Part shown: positions 1-9,900 of the stretch, piece after piece
Position numbering within the stretch: the stretch's first letter is position 1
How the letters are laid out: every line of letters begins with the position of its first letter
From: DASQZT01 sp035638575
GTDB lineage: Bacteria > Acidobacteriota > Terriglobia > Bryobacterales > Bryobacteraceae
Assembly: GCA_035638575.1 (NCBI GenBank)
Contig: DASQZT010000169.1
Span: forward strand, 1 to 64,000
Direction: 5' to 3'
DNA: 64,000 nt
Notes under the pieces: generated by a model
Seen by the model: only the letters and a program-made list of their open reading frames with translations
Told to the model about the DNA's origin: nothing
The model's database searches: none
Translations under genes and position numbers: made by a program

Positions 1-1133
1 CCACCGGGCGACCCGGCCAGGAACGCGGCGCGCCGGGCTTCAAATGCCGCAACCTGCTCCGGTGTCGCGTTGGGCGGAAGCTGCTGGAAGCCGCCGCGGC
101 CCCGGCCCGCGGGAACCGGCCGCTTGGACGGATTCCTGGCGGCATACGCTACCGGCAGACCCTCGAACTGGCGCGGAAATCCGAATGCCAGCCAGTGGTC
201 CCCTTCCGTCACCATCGCGCGAAATTCCTGGGCCTTGCCCTCGAGCTGACCGTCCACCGACGTGGTGAACGCCAGCTTGCCGTCGATCCACGCAGCCATT
301 TCCAGCGGCTCCGATCCCGGCGGCCGCGACCCGTTGTCGGGGGTCATCCGGAACACATACTCGCCGGTTGCCGGAAACGTATGCTGCACGTGAAACGTGT
401 TCGGCATGCTCAGGCCGGACTCGTCGTAGTTGGTGAGGGTGTAGTAGGGATGGGTGGTGAAGATCAACTGGTCGGGGTCGCCCGGCCGGCGCCGCAACGG
501 CGGCTGCACACGGATCATGGTGGCCTTCGCCGACTGCGGTCCGTAGACGGCGGTCCGCGCCACAGTTTCGGCGGCCTGCAGATACTTTTCCATCTGCACG
601 ACGGAGAGCGAAAGCACGTCGCCGATGTTGTCGAACCCGTAGCCGGAGTCGTCTTGTGGAAAGTCGTCGGCCGGCCGGAAGTTGACCCCCAGGAGGTCGC
701 GCACCGTGAGGTCGTACTCGGCGCGGTTCAAGCGGCGCGCGGTGACGCGGCCCGGGTCGGGCGGAGCCGCGCGGTCCAGGCGATCCAACTCGGCGGCCAC
801 CCAATCGGTCACCGCCTTGGCTTCGGCCTGGTCCGGGCGCGGAACTCCCTTCGGAGGCATCTGGCCGGACTTCACCTTCTCCAGAACGTGTTCCCAGTGG
901 TCGCGATCCTGCGCCACGGATGCGGCGGTGGTGAACGCTTCGAGATTCAGGCCGCCCGAGAGGAGCTCGGCATTGTGGCAGCCGTAACAGTTCCTGGCGA
1001 GGAAAGGTTGAACCGAGGTGCGGAACGAGGCGGCGTTGGGCGGCGACTTCACGTCGGAAGCCGAAGTCCCGGCGGGCAGAAGCAGCCACCACGCAGCAAT
1101 CGACAGCAGGCCCAATCGCTCGACAGATCTCAC
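1..1133 (-). CDS. Planctomycete-type surface cytochrome c / DUF1587-type protein, C-terminus outside window
   Basis: About 377 residues are visible; the gene runs off the left edge. The GTG start at 1133 is preceded by GAGGG and opens a signal peptide (VRSVERLGLLSIAAWWLLLP). A CxxCH haem motif follows (ARNCYGCHNAELLSGG), typical of the PSCyt1-type domain. Then comes RLNRAEYDLTVRDLLGVNF, which matches the DUF1587 block of the DUF1587/1592/1588/1585 architecture, so those later domains probably lie to the left. The protein should be exported and haem-bound, but the biochemical role of the family is poorly known. It is divergent from the DUF1549/DUF1553 gene at 1268, with 134 nt between them. 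Long open frames on the opposite strand here are codon-bias shadows. Confidence 0.85.
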   Translation of the reverse strand, partial: MRSVERLGLLSIAAWWLLLPAGTSASDVKSPPNAASFRTSVQPFLARNCYGCHNAELLSGGLNLEAFTTAASVAQDRDHWEHVLEKVKSGQMPPKGVPRPDQAEAKAVTDWVAAELDRLDRAAPPDPGRVTARRLNRAEYDLTVRDLLGVNFRPADDFPQDDSGYGFDNIGDVLSLSVVQMEKYLQAAETVARTAVYGPQSAKATMIRVQPPLRRRPGDPDQLIFTTHPYYTLTNYDESGLSMPNTFHVQHTFPATGEYVFRMTPDNGSRPPGSEPLEMAAWIDGKLAFTTSVDGQLEGKAQEFRAMVTEGDHWLAFGFPRQFEGLPVAYAARNPSKRPVPAGRGRGGFQQLPPNATPEQVAAFEARRAAFLAGSPG

Positions 1134-1267
1134 ATAGCCCTCGCAGGTAGACGAATACCCAGCTACCCGATATTGGTATTGAGTGGATTATATAAGAATG
1201 GCTAGGGAGTGGGCACCTATCTAAGGTTGGGTAGCGGCGGTCCCCCAACCTCCCCAACCAAAGACAG

Positions 1268-3319
1268 GTGACTTCCCTCCGGGACTTTGATACTGTAGCG
1301 CAGAGGGATGTCTGTCTGAAACGAATCGTCGCAGTTCTGGCGGCGGCCGCGACCCTTATCGCCGCGGATGAATCGGTCGCACCGCTCGGCACGTACACTC
1401 CCGCGGAGAGGCGGCACTGGGCATTCCAGCCGAGGAAAGACGCCGCGCCGCCGTCGTTCACGCTGGCCGCCGACAAGGCCTGGGTCAAGACTCCCATCGA
1501 CGCCTTCATCCTGGAACAGCTCGAGAAGGCAGGCCTGAAGCCGGCGCCGCAGGCCGACCGCGCCACGCTGATTCGCCGCGTGACGTACGACCTCCACGGA
1601 CTGCCGCCGACCCCGGAAGAGATCGACGCCTTCGTCCAGGACCGGTCGCCAGACGCCTGGGAGAAGCTGGTCGACCGGCTGCTCGCTTCGCCGCACTACG
1701 GCGAGCAGTGGGGTCATCACTGGCTGGACGTGATGCGCTTCGCCGAATCCGACGGCTACGAGTACGATACGCACCGCCCGGACGCCTACCGCTACCGCGA
1801 CTACGTCGTGCGCAGCTTCAACGACGACAAGCCGTACGATCAGTTCGTCAAGGAGCAGCTTGCCGGCGACGAAATGGACGCGCGCAACGAGACGTACCTG
1901 ATCGCCAGCGGATTTAATCGCCTCGGCACCCTGCGCAAGAATGCAGGCAACCAGGACGTCGCCAGCTCGCGCAACGAAGTGCTCACCGAGATGACCAATA
2001 TCGTGGGCGCGGCATATCTCGGCGTCACGGTGGGCTGCGCGCGGTGCCACGATCACAAGTTCGATCCCTTCCGGCAGTCCGACTACTACCGCTTGCAGGC
2101 GCACTTCGCGCAGACCGACGCCAACGATATCGTAATGGCGAGCCAGGAAGAGCAGGCCGCCTGGAAAGCCAAGGCGGATCCCATTCAGCAGGAAATGCGA
2201 AAGTTGCAGATGCAGCTTCGCCGCGCTCCGGAAGAACAAAAGGCCAAACTGGAGGCCGACCTGGACAAGCTGGATGAAACACTGCCGGCGCCGCTCTCCT
2301 CCATTTACAGCGTCAAGGACGATCCGAAACAGGCGACCCCGATCCACCTGCTGTCACGCGGCGATTACCTGGCCAAGGGCGACAAGGTCGGCGTACGCCC
2401 GCTGGGAATCCTGTTGCCGGACGGCGCTCCCGAAGCGCCGCTCGACACCGCGAATCCGCGGCTCAAACTGGCCGAGTGGGTGGCGGACCCGGCGAACCCG
2501 CTCACCGCACGGGTCATGGTGAACCGCATCTGGCAGTTTCATTTCGGCCGCGGGATCGTCGCCACGCCCAACGATTTCGGCCGCATGGGCATGCGGCCCT
2601 CCCACCCGGAATTACTGGATTGGCTGGCCAACCAGTTCATCGCGGGCGGATGGAAGCTCAAGCCCATCCACCGCATGATTCTGCTGTCGAGCGCCTACCG
2701 GCAATCGAGCATTTCGCCCATCGAAAAAATCGCGATGGAGAAGGACGCCGACGATGCGCTGCTCTGGAAGTTCACGCATCGCCGCCTGGAAGCGGAAGAG
2801 ATCCGCGATTCCATGCTGGCCATCGCTGGGCGGCTGAATCTGAAGCCAGGCGGGCCCAGCGTGATGGTGCCGATCGATCCGGAGCTGGTGCTGATGCTGA
2901 AGCGGCCGCAGTATTGGGTGCCGACGCGCGACAAGAGCGAGTACGACCGCCGCACCCTGTACATGATCTACAAGCGCAACCTCCGCCTGCCGCTGATGGA
3001 GGTGTTCGACGCGCCCGACACGCTGCTTTCCTGCGCGCGCCGCGAACAGTCCACGCACGCGCCGCAGGCGTTGGAACTGCTGAACGGCCAGACTTCCAAT
3101 GAACTGGCCGCGGTCTTTTCCGGGCGGCTGCTCAAGGAGCGCACCACCCCAGCGGAGCGCATCGATTACGCCTGGCGCCTGGCCGCGGGCCGGCTGCCGA
3201 ACGCTTCCGAGAAGGCGCTGGCCAGGAAGTTTCTGGCCGGCGCGCCCGGCGATCCCGCCCGGACGAAGGAATTCGCCCTGGCCGTCTTCAACCTGAACGC
3301 GTTTCTGTATGTGAATTGA
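1268..3319 (+). CDS. DUF1549/DUF1553 (PSCyt2-PSD1) domain protein
   Basis: 683 residues. An N-terminal hydrophobic segment (RIVAVLAAAATLIAADES) suggests export. The first half is DUF1549/PSCyt2 (TPIDAFILEQLEKAGLKP, LIRRVTYDLHGLPPTPEEI, WGHHWLDVMRFAESDG) and contains a CxxCH motif (VGCARCHDHKFDPF). The second half is DUF1553/PSD1 (LTARVMVNRIWQFHFGRGIV, DFGRMGMRPSHPELLDWLA, EEIRDSMLAIAGRLN). The start is a GTG at 1268; the signal-like segment begins about 16 residues later, so the true start could be further in. The next gene begins one base after the stop, the usual pairing with a DUF1501 protein. Function is unknown; a surface redox or polysaccharide-related role is only inferred. Confidence 0.9.
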   Translation: MTSLRDFDTVAQRDVCLKRIVAVLAAAATLIAADESVAPLGTYTPAERRHWAFQPRKDAAPPSFTLAADKAWVKTPIDAFILEQLEKAGLKPAPQADRATLIRRVTYDLHGLPPTPEEIDAFVQDRSPDAWEKLVDRLLASPHYGEQWGHHWLDVMRFAESDGYEYDTHRPDAYRYRDYVVRSFNDDKPYDQFVKEQLAGDEMDARNETYLIASGFNRLGTLRKNAGNQDVASSRNEVLTEMTNIVGAAYLGVTVGCARCHDHKFDPFRQSDYYRLQAHFAQTDANDIVMASQEEQAAWKAKADPIQQEMRKLQMQLRRAPEEQKAKLEADLDKLDETLPAPLSSIYSVKDDPKQATPIHLLSRGDYLAKGDKVGVRPLGILLPDGAPEAPLDTANPRLKLAEWVADPANPLTARVMVNRIWQFHFGRGIVATPNDFGRMGMRPSHPELLDWLANQFIAGGWKLKPIHRMILLSSAYRQSSISPIEKIAMEKDADDALLWKFTHRRLEAEEIRDSMLAIAGRLNLKPGGPSVMVPIDPELVLMLKRPQYWVPTRDKSEYDRRTLYMIYKRNLRLPLMEVFDAPDTLLSCARREQSTHAPQALELLNGQTSNELAAVFSGRLLKERTTPAERIDYAWRLAAGRLPNASEKALARKFLAGAPGDPARTKEFALAVFNLNAFLYVN

Positions 3320-3320
3320 G

Positions 3321-4748
3321 ATGCCCGAACACATTCGATATGCCCGCAATCGCCGCGAGTTTCTGACCCACTGTTTCTGCGGCGCCGGCTCGCTGGCGTT
3401 CGCTTCGATGATGGCCCAGCAACAGGCGGCGGCCGCCCGCTACAATCCGCTGGCACCCAAGCCGCCCCACATGCCCGAACACGCCAGGGCCAAGGCCTTC
3501 ATCTTCGTTTACATGGCGGGCGGCCCCTCGCATCTCGAGACCTTCGATCCCAAGCCGCTGCTCAATGAGCTGAACGGCCAGAAGCGGCCGGCCGAGTTCG
3601 GCGACGTGAAGTATCAGAACGTCAACGCGGCGTCGCGTCTGCTCGGCTCCAAGTGCACGTTCAAAAAATATGGCAAGTCGGGCATCGAGGTGTCGGACCT
3701 GTTCCCGCACCAGGCCGAAATTGTAGACGACCTGTGCGTCATCCGCTCGATGCACGGCGACATGGTGGTGCACTCCGCCGCTCAGTATCAGATGATGACC
3801 GGACGCGTGATTCCCGGATTCCCGGCGATGGGAAGCTGGGTGGTGTACGGACTCGGATCGGTGGCGGAATCGCTGCCCGCCTACGTGGTGATGCCCGATC
3901 CGCACGGAGCGCAGGAGGCGGGCCTGCCCATGTACAATCGCGGATTCCTGCCCTCGGTGTTCCAGCCGACCATGCTGCGCCCGGGCAGCAAGCCGGTCCT
4001 CAATCTCGACCTGCCGAAGGGCGTATCGCTCGCCGAGAGGCGCGGCACCGTCGATCTGATTCGCGCGCTCAACGAAGCCAATCTGCCCGGCGAGGATCCC
4101 GAGTTCGCCGCCCGCATCTCCGCCTACGACACGGCCTTCAAGATGCAAACCGAAGCGCCGGAAGTCTTCGACCTCAGCAAGGAACCGAAAGAGACGCTCG
4201 ACCTGTACGGCGTGGGCGATCCGAAGACCGACGACGACGGACGCCGCTGCCTGCTGGCGCGGCGCATGGTGGAGAAGGGCGTGCGGTTCGTGTGCGTAGT
4301 CTCCGGAGGCGGCGCGGCCGATACCGAGTGGGACGCCCATTCGAACATCGAAGGCAACCACGCCAAGATGGCGTCGTTCACCGATAAGCCGGTGGCCGCG
4401 CTGGTCCAGGATCTGAAGCGCCGCGGCCTGCTGGACTCCACCATCGTGCTGTGGGGCGGCGAATTCGGCCGGTCGCCGGAATCGGAGAAGGGCAACGGCC
4501 GCGATCATCACAACACCGGGTTCACCATGTGGGTGGCCGGCGGCGGATTCAAAGGCGGCACGGTGTACGGCGCGACCGACCCCATCGGCCTCAAGGCCGT
4601 GGAAAAGCCGGTTCACTTCCGTGACCTGCACGCCACCTTGCTGTACCAGATGGGCCTCGACCAGGACGCGCTGAGCTACATGTACCTGGGACGCAAGGAG
4701 CGCCTGACCGAAGTCCGCGGCGAAATCATCCACGACATTATCGGGTAG
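3321..4748 (+). CDS. DUF1501 family Tat-exported protein
   Basis: 475 residues. The N-terminus carries a twin-arginine-like signal (RNRREFL, then a hydrophobic stretch to about residue 35). Typical DUF1501 blocks are visible: GGPSHLETFDPKP, SMHGDMVVHSAAQYQMMTG and the C-terminal WGGEFGRSPESEKGNGRDHH. DUF1501 belongs to the alkaline phosphatase/sulfatase superfamily, and the D/E/H residues in those blocks are the likely metal ligands. It starts 1 nt after the DUF1549/DUF1553 gene, so the two are co-transcribed. These pairs are abundant in Planctomycetes, Verrucomicrobia and Solibacter-type Acidobacteria; the substrate is unknown. Confidence 0.92.
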   Translation: MPEHIRYARNRREFLTHCFCGAGSLAFASMMAQQQAAAARYNPLAPKPPHMPEHARAKAFIFVYMAGGPSHLETFDPKPLLNELNGQKRPAEFGDVKYQNVNAASRLLGSKCTFKKYGKSGIEVSDLFPHQAEIVDDLCVIRSMHGDMVVHSAAQYQMMTGRVIPGFPAMGSWVVYGLGSVAESLPAYVVMPDPHGAQEAGLPMYNRGFLPSVFQPTMLRPGSKPVLNLDLPKGVSLAERRGTVDLIRALNEANLPGEDPEFAARISAYDTAFKMQTEAPEVFDLSKEPKETLDLYGVGDPKTDDDGRRCLLARRMVEKGVRFVCVVSGGGAADTEWDAHSNIEGNHAKMASFTDKPVAALVQDLKRRGLLDSTIVLWGGEFGRSPESEKGNGRDHHNTGFTMWVAGGGFKGGTVYGATDPIGLKAVEKPVHFRDLHATLLYQMGLDQDALSYMYLGRKERLTEVRGEIIHDIIG

Positions 4749-4773
4749 CGCGGCGGGTCAGGCCCCTCTGGAG

Positions 4774-4779
4774 TACAAT
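4774..4779 (+). promoter_or_regulatory. -10-like TACAAT, 11 nt before start
   Basis: TACAAT lies 11 nt before the ATG at 4791 and no Shine-Dalgarno sequence is visible. If it is used, the leader would be only about 4-5 nt. There is no convincing -35. Confidence 0.4.
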
Positions 4780-4790
4780 CGTCTCTGCTG

Positions 4791-6323
4791 ATGAGATCCT
4801 GCCTGACACCGCTCGAACTGCTGGCGCGCAGCGCGTCCGTCTATCGCGACCAGATCGCCGCCATCGAAGGCCCGCGCCGCATCACCTATGCCGAGTTCCA
4901 CGAGCGGGTCCACCGCCTCGGCTCCGCCCTCCGCCGTCTCGGCGTCGGTCCCGGCGACCGCGTCGCGGTCCTCGCGCCCAACAATCTCGCCGCGCTCGAG
5001 GCGCATTTCGGACCCATGCTCATCGGCGCCGTCCTCGTCATGCTCAACACGCGCCTGCAGACCCAGGAACTCGCCTGGATCCTCAATCACTGCGGCGCCA
5101 AAGTCCTCATCGCCGACCCGCAACTTCTCGACGCCATCCAACCCGCCCGCGCCGGCCTTCCGACCGTTCAGCACATCGTGAGCGACTACGAGCGATTCCT
5201 CGCCACCGGCGATCTTCCGCTCGCGGACCTCCCCGAACCTGAGGAAGACGGCCTCATCTGCATCAATTACACCAGCGGCACGACGGGCTTCCCCAAGGGC
5301 GTCATGTTCACGCACCGCGGCGCCTGGCTCAACGCCGTCGGCGAGATTGTCGAGCAGGGCCTCAGTTCGCGCAGCGTGTACCTCTGGACCTTGCCCATGT
5401 TCCACTGCAACGGCTGGTGCTTCCCGTGGGCCATCACGGGCGTCGGCGGGTGCCACATCCTGCTGCGCCAGGTCGACGCGCAGGAGGCCGTCCGCCTCAT
5501 CGTCGAGGAGGGCGTCACGCATCTCTGCGGCGCGCCCGTGGTCGTCGCCACGCTCACGCGGTACTGCGCCAGCCTCGGCATCCGTTTCACCAACGGCCTG
5601 AAGATCATCACCGCCGGCGCGCCACCGGCCCCCGCCGTGATCCGCGCCGCCGAAGAGACCGGCGCCGATCTCGCCCACCTCTACGGCCTCACCGAGACCT
5701 ACGGCCCCCACACCATTTGCGCGTGGAAGAGCCAGTGGGACTCGCTCGACGCCAATGCCCGCGCGCAGATCAAGGCCCGCCAGGGCGTGCCCTTCCTCAT
5801 CGCCGGCACCGGCCTGCGGGTCGTCGATGTCCACATGGCCGATGTCCCGCCCGACGGCCAGACGATGGGTGAAGTCATCATGCGCGGCAACAACGTCATG
5901 CTGGGTTATTACAACAATGTTAAGGCGACCGAGGAGGCCTTCGCCGGCGGATGGTTCCACTCCGGCGACCTCGCCGTGATGCACCCCGACGGCTACATCG
6001 AGCTGCGCGACCGCGCCAAGGACATCGTCATCTCGGGCGGCGAGAACATCTCGTCCATCGAAGTCGAGAAGGTGATCGCCGACCATCCGGCGGTGTCCGA
6101 AGTCGCCATCGTCGCCTGGCCCGACGAGAAGTGGGGCGAGGTTCCCAGAGCCTTCGTGGGCCTCAAGCCCGGCGCCGCCGTCACCGCCGCCGAGCTGATC
6201 GAGTGGTGCCGCGCGCGACTGGCCCACTTCAAGTGCCCCAAGCACGTCGAGTTCACTACGCTCCCCCGCACCGCCACCGGCAAGATTCGCAAGAACGAAC
6301 TGCGCGGGCAGGGGCAAGCATGA
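4791..6323 (+). CDS. AMP-dependent acyl-CoA synthetase (FadD-like)
   Basis: 510 residues, the usual length for medium/long-chain acyl-CoA synthetases of the ANL superfamily. The phosphate-binding loop is YTSGTTGFPKGVMFTHRG (residues about 160-177). It is followed by YGLTETYG (A5), GWFHSGDLAVMHPDGYIELR (A7-A8), KDIVISGGENISSIEVE and the catalytic lysine motif PRTATGKIRK near the C-terminus. It activates a carboxylic acid to its acyl-adenylate and then the CoA thioester in the cytoplasm. Chain length cannot be read from sequence. No fatty-acid degradation genes flank it. Confidence 0.93.
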   Translation: MRSCLTPLELLARSASVYRDQIAAIEGPRRITYAEFHERVHRLGSALRRLGVGPGDRVAVLAPNNLAALEAHFGPMLIGAVLVMLNTRLQTQELAWILNHCGAKVLIADPQLLDAIQPARAGLPTVQHIVSDYERFLATGDLPLADLPEPEEDGLICINYTSGTTGFPKGVMFTHRGAWLNAVGEIVEQGLSSRSVYLWTLPMFHCNGWCFPWAITGVGGCHILLRQVDAQEAVRLIVEEGVTHLCGAPVVVATLTRYCASLGIRFTNGLKIITAGAPPAPAVIRAAEETGADLAHLYGLTETYGPHTICAWKSQWDSLDANARAQIKARQGVPFLIAGTGLRVVDVHMADVPPDGQTMGEVIMRGNNVMLGYYNNVKATEEAFAGGWFHSGDLAVMHPDGYIELRDRAKDIVISGGENISSIEVEKVIADHPAVSEVAIVAWPDEKWGEVPRAFVGLKPGAAVTAAELIEWCRARLAHFKCPKHVEFTTLPRTATGKIRKNELRGQGQA

Positions 6324-6361
6324 GCGTCGAGCGCGAGGGAGGCGGGCACTTCCCGCTGGTG

Positions 6362-6367
6362 TAAGAT
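6362..6367 (+). promoter_or_regulatory. -10-like TAAGAT, 9 nt before start
   Basis: TAAGAT is 9 nt before the ATG at 6377. A GAGGG between the two could act as a weak ribosome-binding site, so the case for a leaderless transcript is weaker here than at other genes. Confidence 0.3.
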
Positions 6368-6376
6368 GAGGGATAG

Positions 6377-6625
6377 ATGAGCATAGCGACCCCTGCGTAT
6401 TTTGAGATCATCGAATTCATTGCTGGGGGCACCACGCCCGAAGCCGTTGCTCAATTCCGGCCGTCGCCCGAAGCGCAGCAGCGAGTCGCCGAGCTCATCG
6501 AGCGCGAAAAGGAAAATGGCCTGTCGCCGGAAGAGAAGGCGGAGTTGGATCATTTCATGGAGCTGGAGCACATTCTGAGAATGGCAAAGGCAAAGGCCCG
6601 CCGGATCCTCTCGCGTGGCCGGTGA
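6377..6625 (+). CDS. Small conserved protein paired with an HNH nuclease gene
   Basis: 82 residues, charged and predicted helical (IEREKENGLSPEEKAELDHF is the recognisable block). From memory, short proteins of this type often sit immediately upstream of HNH endonuclease genes, where they resemble antitoxin or accessory partners. Here the reading frame overlaps by 11 nt the start of the HNH remnant described next, which fits such a pair. This gene is intact although its partner is broken. Function is unproven. Confidence 0.7.
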   Translation: MSIATPAYFEIIEFIAGGTTPEAVAQFRPSPEAQQRVAELIEREKENGLSPEEKAELDHFMELEHILRMAKAKARRILSRGR

Positions 6626-6928
6626 CGTTAGTGAGCAACTGCGAGCCGTCGTAGCGGCGCTTCGCTGCCCGACAACCTGGCGTATGCCTGCGTTCTCTGT
6701 AACCGCCACAAGGGAAGCGACGTAGCTTCAATCGACCCGAACACAGGAGAAGCAGTTCGGTTGTTCCATCCCCGCCGGGACCGGTGGAGCGATCATTTCA
6801 GTCTCGAGGCCGAGCTGATTAAACCACGTACCGAGGTCGGGACCGCAACACTCCGGGTACTGCGGCTGAACACTGCCGAAAGACTTGCCGAACGCCGGCT
6901 ATTGCAGAATTCAGGCCGGTATCCATAG
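6615..6928 (+). pseudogene. HNH endonuclease remnant with internal deletion and frameshift
   Basis: A GTG at 6615 opens a frame reading VAGDVSEQLRAVVAA, a typical N-terminus for a small HNH nuclease, which soon runs to TAG near 6720. From 6674, in a different frame, the sequence reads NLAYACVLCNRHKGSD and continues to a natural stop at 6926-6928 (ending LLQNSGRYP). The segment that should carry the CxxC and the H of the HNH core between them is missing. I infer an internal deletion of roughly 35 codons plus a frame change. The leftover CxxCNRHKGSD block is the C-terminal half of the HNH motif. Confidence 0.75.
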
Positions 6929-6937
6929 CAACCCAGG

Positions 6938-9900
6938 CTACCAGGTGTAGCGGCCGGCGAACTGCATCTGGCGCGGCGATCCGAACTGGCCGGTTAACTG
7001 GCCGAATACCGACGGCGAGGTGACCGTAACGTTCGCCGAACTCGGATCGAACCGAATGGTGTTGGTCACGTTGAAGCTCTCCCAGCGAATCTGGAACTTG
7101 TGATGCTCCGACCAGGGCATGGTGAAAGTCTTGGCGAGCAGGGTGTCGATATTGAAAATACCGGAACCGCGGATCGTATCGCGGCTGCCCGTCTCGCCCG
7201 CCATGGTCTCACCGAACGCGGCCCACGCGGCTGCGGGATTGGACCACAGATTGGGTCCGCCCTTCACGCCCGACTGGGCTGCCGGCGCATTCTTGTTGTC
7301 CGTCACGGGAGGAAGCGGATTTCCGTTCGGAGTGCCCAATGCATCGACTTCCCAGTTCGTCGGCCAGCGCTGCCCGTTGATGACACTGACCGGGAAACCG
7401 GTGGTGAAGCGATAGCCGGCGCTCATCTGCCAGCCTCCGATGAGAGCGTCAACGACCTTGCTCATCTGGGCGCCGAACTGCTTCCCGCGGCCTACGGGAA
7501 GTTGATATACCGCGTACCCGTTGACCTGGTGGGTCGAATCATAGCCTGACACACCCCGCATCTGACTGGGGTTCCAAGCGTTCTGAATGAAATCGGAATT
7601 CCCCGCAAAATTGGCGTTGCCGGTGCCGGCGTCGCTTTCGCGGGCCGAACCGAGGTCGATGGATTTCGAAAACGTGTAGTTGAAATCGAAAACCAGCCCG
7701 CTGCCAAACTGTTTCCGAACGGTCCATTGCAACCCATGGTAGGAGCCCTTGCCGATGGAGCTCCAGGCGGCCAGCGCGGAGAACTGCGGGTTGAACATCA
7801 TCCAGGGGCCATAAACCCCGCAGGCTGCCGTGTTGACCGAGTTGTCGGAATTGAACACCGTACCCTTCGTGCTGCAGTTGGCGGCGTTGTCGAAGTCGTT
7901 GAGCACATCGGAGAAATCGCCCTGCGGTTCATTCTCCAGATAGTCCTTCGCCCAGACCTGCGTGGCGGTGAAGCCGTTTCCCGCAGCGCCCGGCCACATG
8001 TTCTCGAAGAAGGGGATCTTGGGAAGGTTGGCAACCGAGACTCCGCTGTAGTCGAGTGCGGTCGCCAGTTGGTGAAAGGCCTGCCAGAAGGTCTGCCCGC
8101 TCTTGGGGTCCCTCAGGTCGGTGTACGCCGCCAGGTCGCGGTTGCTCAGGGTGTGGCGCGAGAGACGGCCGACATAGGCGCCCTGCACGAAGAACCCGTG
8201 ACTGAAATCGCGGCCGACGCTGAAGTTCAGGTTGATGGTGTAGGGAGCCTTCAACTGGTCGTCCAGGCTGCTGGTAATGGCGAACGATCCCGCGCCCGAC
8301 GTCGGGTAGGGCGCCCCCAGACCCGACGGTCCCGCGGCCGGCACGATGGCGGATGGGACGGCGTAAAAGGAGGTGTACCGCGGAACCTGGCTGCTGTTCA
8401 AGACGTTGGGAGGGGTGGTGAGCGTGGTGGCCAGGCCAAAGGCGTTGGCGTTGATCGTTTGCGCCAGCGGCTGGCCCATTTCGTCGTAGTACATGCCGGC
8501 GCCGGCGCGGATGGCCGTTTTTCCGGCTCCGCCGAAAAGAAACCGCGCCAGCCCGCCCTCCGCCTTGGGGGAATAGGCCAAACCTACACGCGGTGACCAG
8601 TCGTTGTGGTCAGGGTACAGCGGTCTCCCCCCGGGGCCGTTCGCGGGCACGAAACTGATCAGGCCGACTCCCTGTTGCGAGAGACCCTGGTCCGCCAATG
8701 CGCCGCGCTTGTTCATAAAGTCGGCGAACGGCATGGTGGGGGAAACCTGCTGCCCGTTGGCTTCGTAAACCGCCGGCTCCAGCGAGAAGCGCAGGCCCGC
8801 CGTGAGGGTGAGTTCGCGGGTCGCCCTCCAGGTGTCTTGCGCGTACAGGTCGCCCTCGTGATTCACGAAGTCGCGCGGCACTGGAGCACCCACGGGATAG
8901 AGGCTGCCATCCGTTTTGTAGTTGTAGTTGGCCGTCCCCTCAGCCTCCAGGCCGAGCACTGCGGCCATGGCGTACAGGTAGCTGGTGGTGTCGCCCTTGG
9001 CCAGGTTCAGCGTGGCGGGAGAGATATCCGATCCGTTACCCTTCAGCCAGTTGGGGTTCGACGAGGCGTTGCTGTACGAATGCCGGTAGCTGTTGGACTG
9101 GTTGGAAATCAGCCGGACAATGGCGCCGAACCGAAAGTCATGGCCGGAGTGATTCCAGGAGACGTCTTGGGAGATGGTATGGGTCGGGACGATACGGGCC
9201 AGTCCGGTGCTGATCCCGTAGGGGGTGTCCAATCCGCGGAACCACTCGTAGTTGCTGGTCAGAATGCCGGTGGTCTCTCCGCCGGCGCGCGTGAATCCGT
9301 ATCGCGTGGTGGCCACCATGCTGGGCGTCAGCACCGCGGTATAGCCTGCCGCCAGGCCCTTGTTGTTGGCCAGAGTCACCGAGTTGGGCACCTGCCCGGG
9401 GAACTGGGGAGCGTTCGTGCTCTGGTTGTCCGTCCAGTCATTCTGGAGGTTGCCGCGGAGAAAGAGCGAATGCTTGCCGGCATTGTCCAGCTTGTAATCG
9501 AGCCTGGCGATGTAAGTGTTCTGGATGTTGTAGCCCGGCGAGTTGAAGAGGTATCCGGTGGTGTTCAGCCCGTCCCCGGCCGTACTGGTGTTTCCCACGG
9601 GGAAGCTCGACAGTTCCTTGAGCGCGGCTGGATTGACGCCGATCCCCAGGGGATCGATGCCCTTGATATCGGCCGGCATGAGCTGATGCAGCACGCCGCT
9701 CTTATCGTGGTACAACACGATGCCCTGCTTCAGCGTCTCGGCGGGGACCGTGCGGGTGGTGGTGCTGGAACTGGCGTCGCGCCGGCCCTCGTAATTGAAA
9801 AAGATGAACGCCTTGTTCTTCTTGATCGGCGCGCCGGCCGAGCCGCCGAAAACGTTGATCAGCAGCGGGGCGATGGGCACGCCCGCGCGGTTGTTGAAAA

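Noticed and set aside
195..1205. 336-codon plus-strand frame at the left edge
   Set aside because: The minus strand encodes a convincing CxxCH/DUF1587 protein over the same bases; the plus frame has no recognisable motif.
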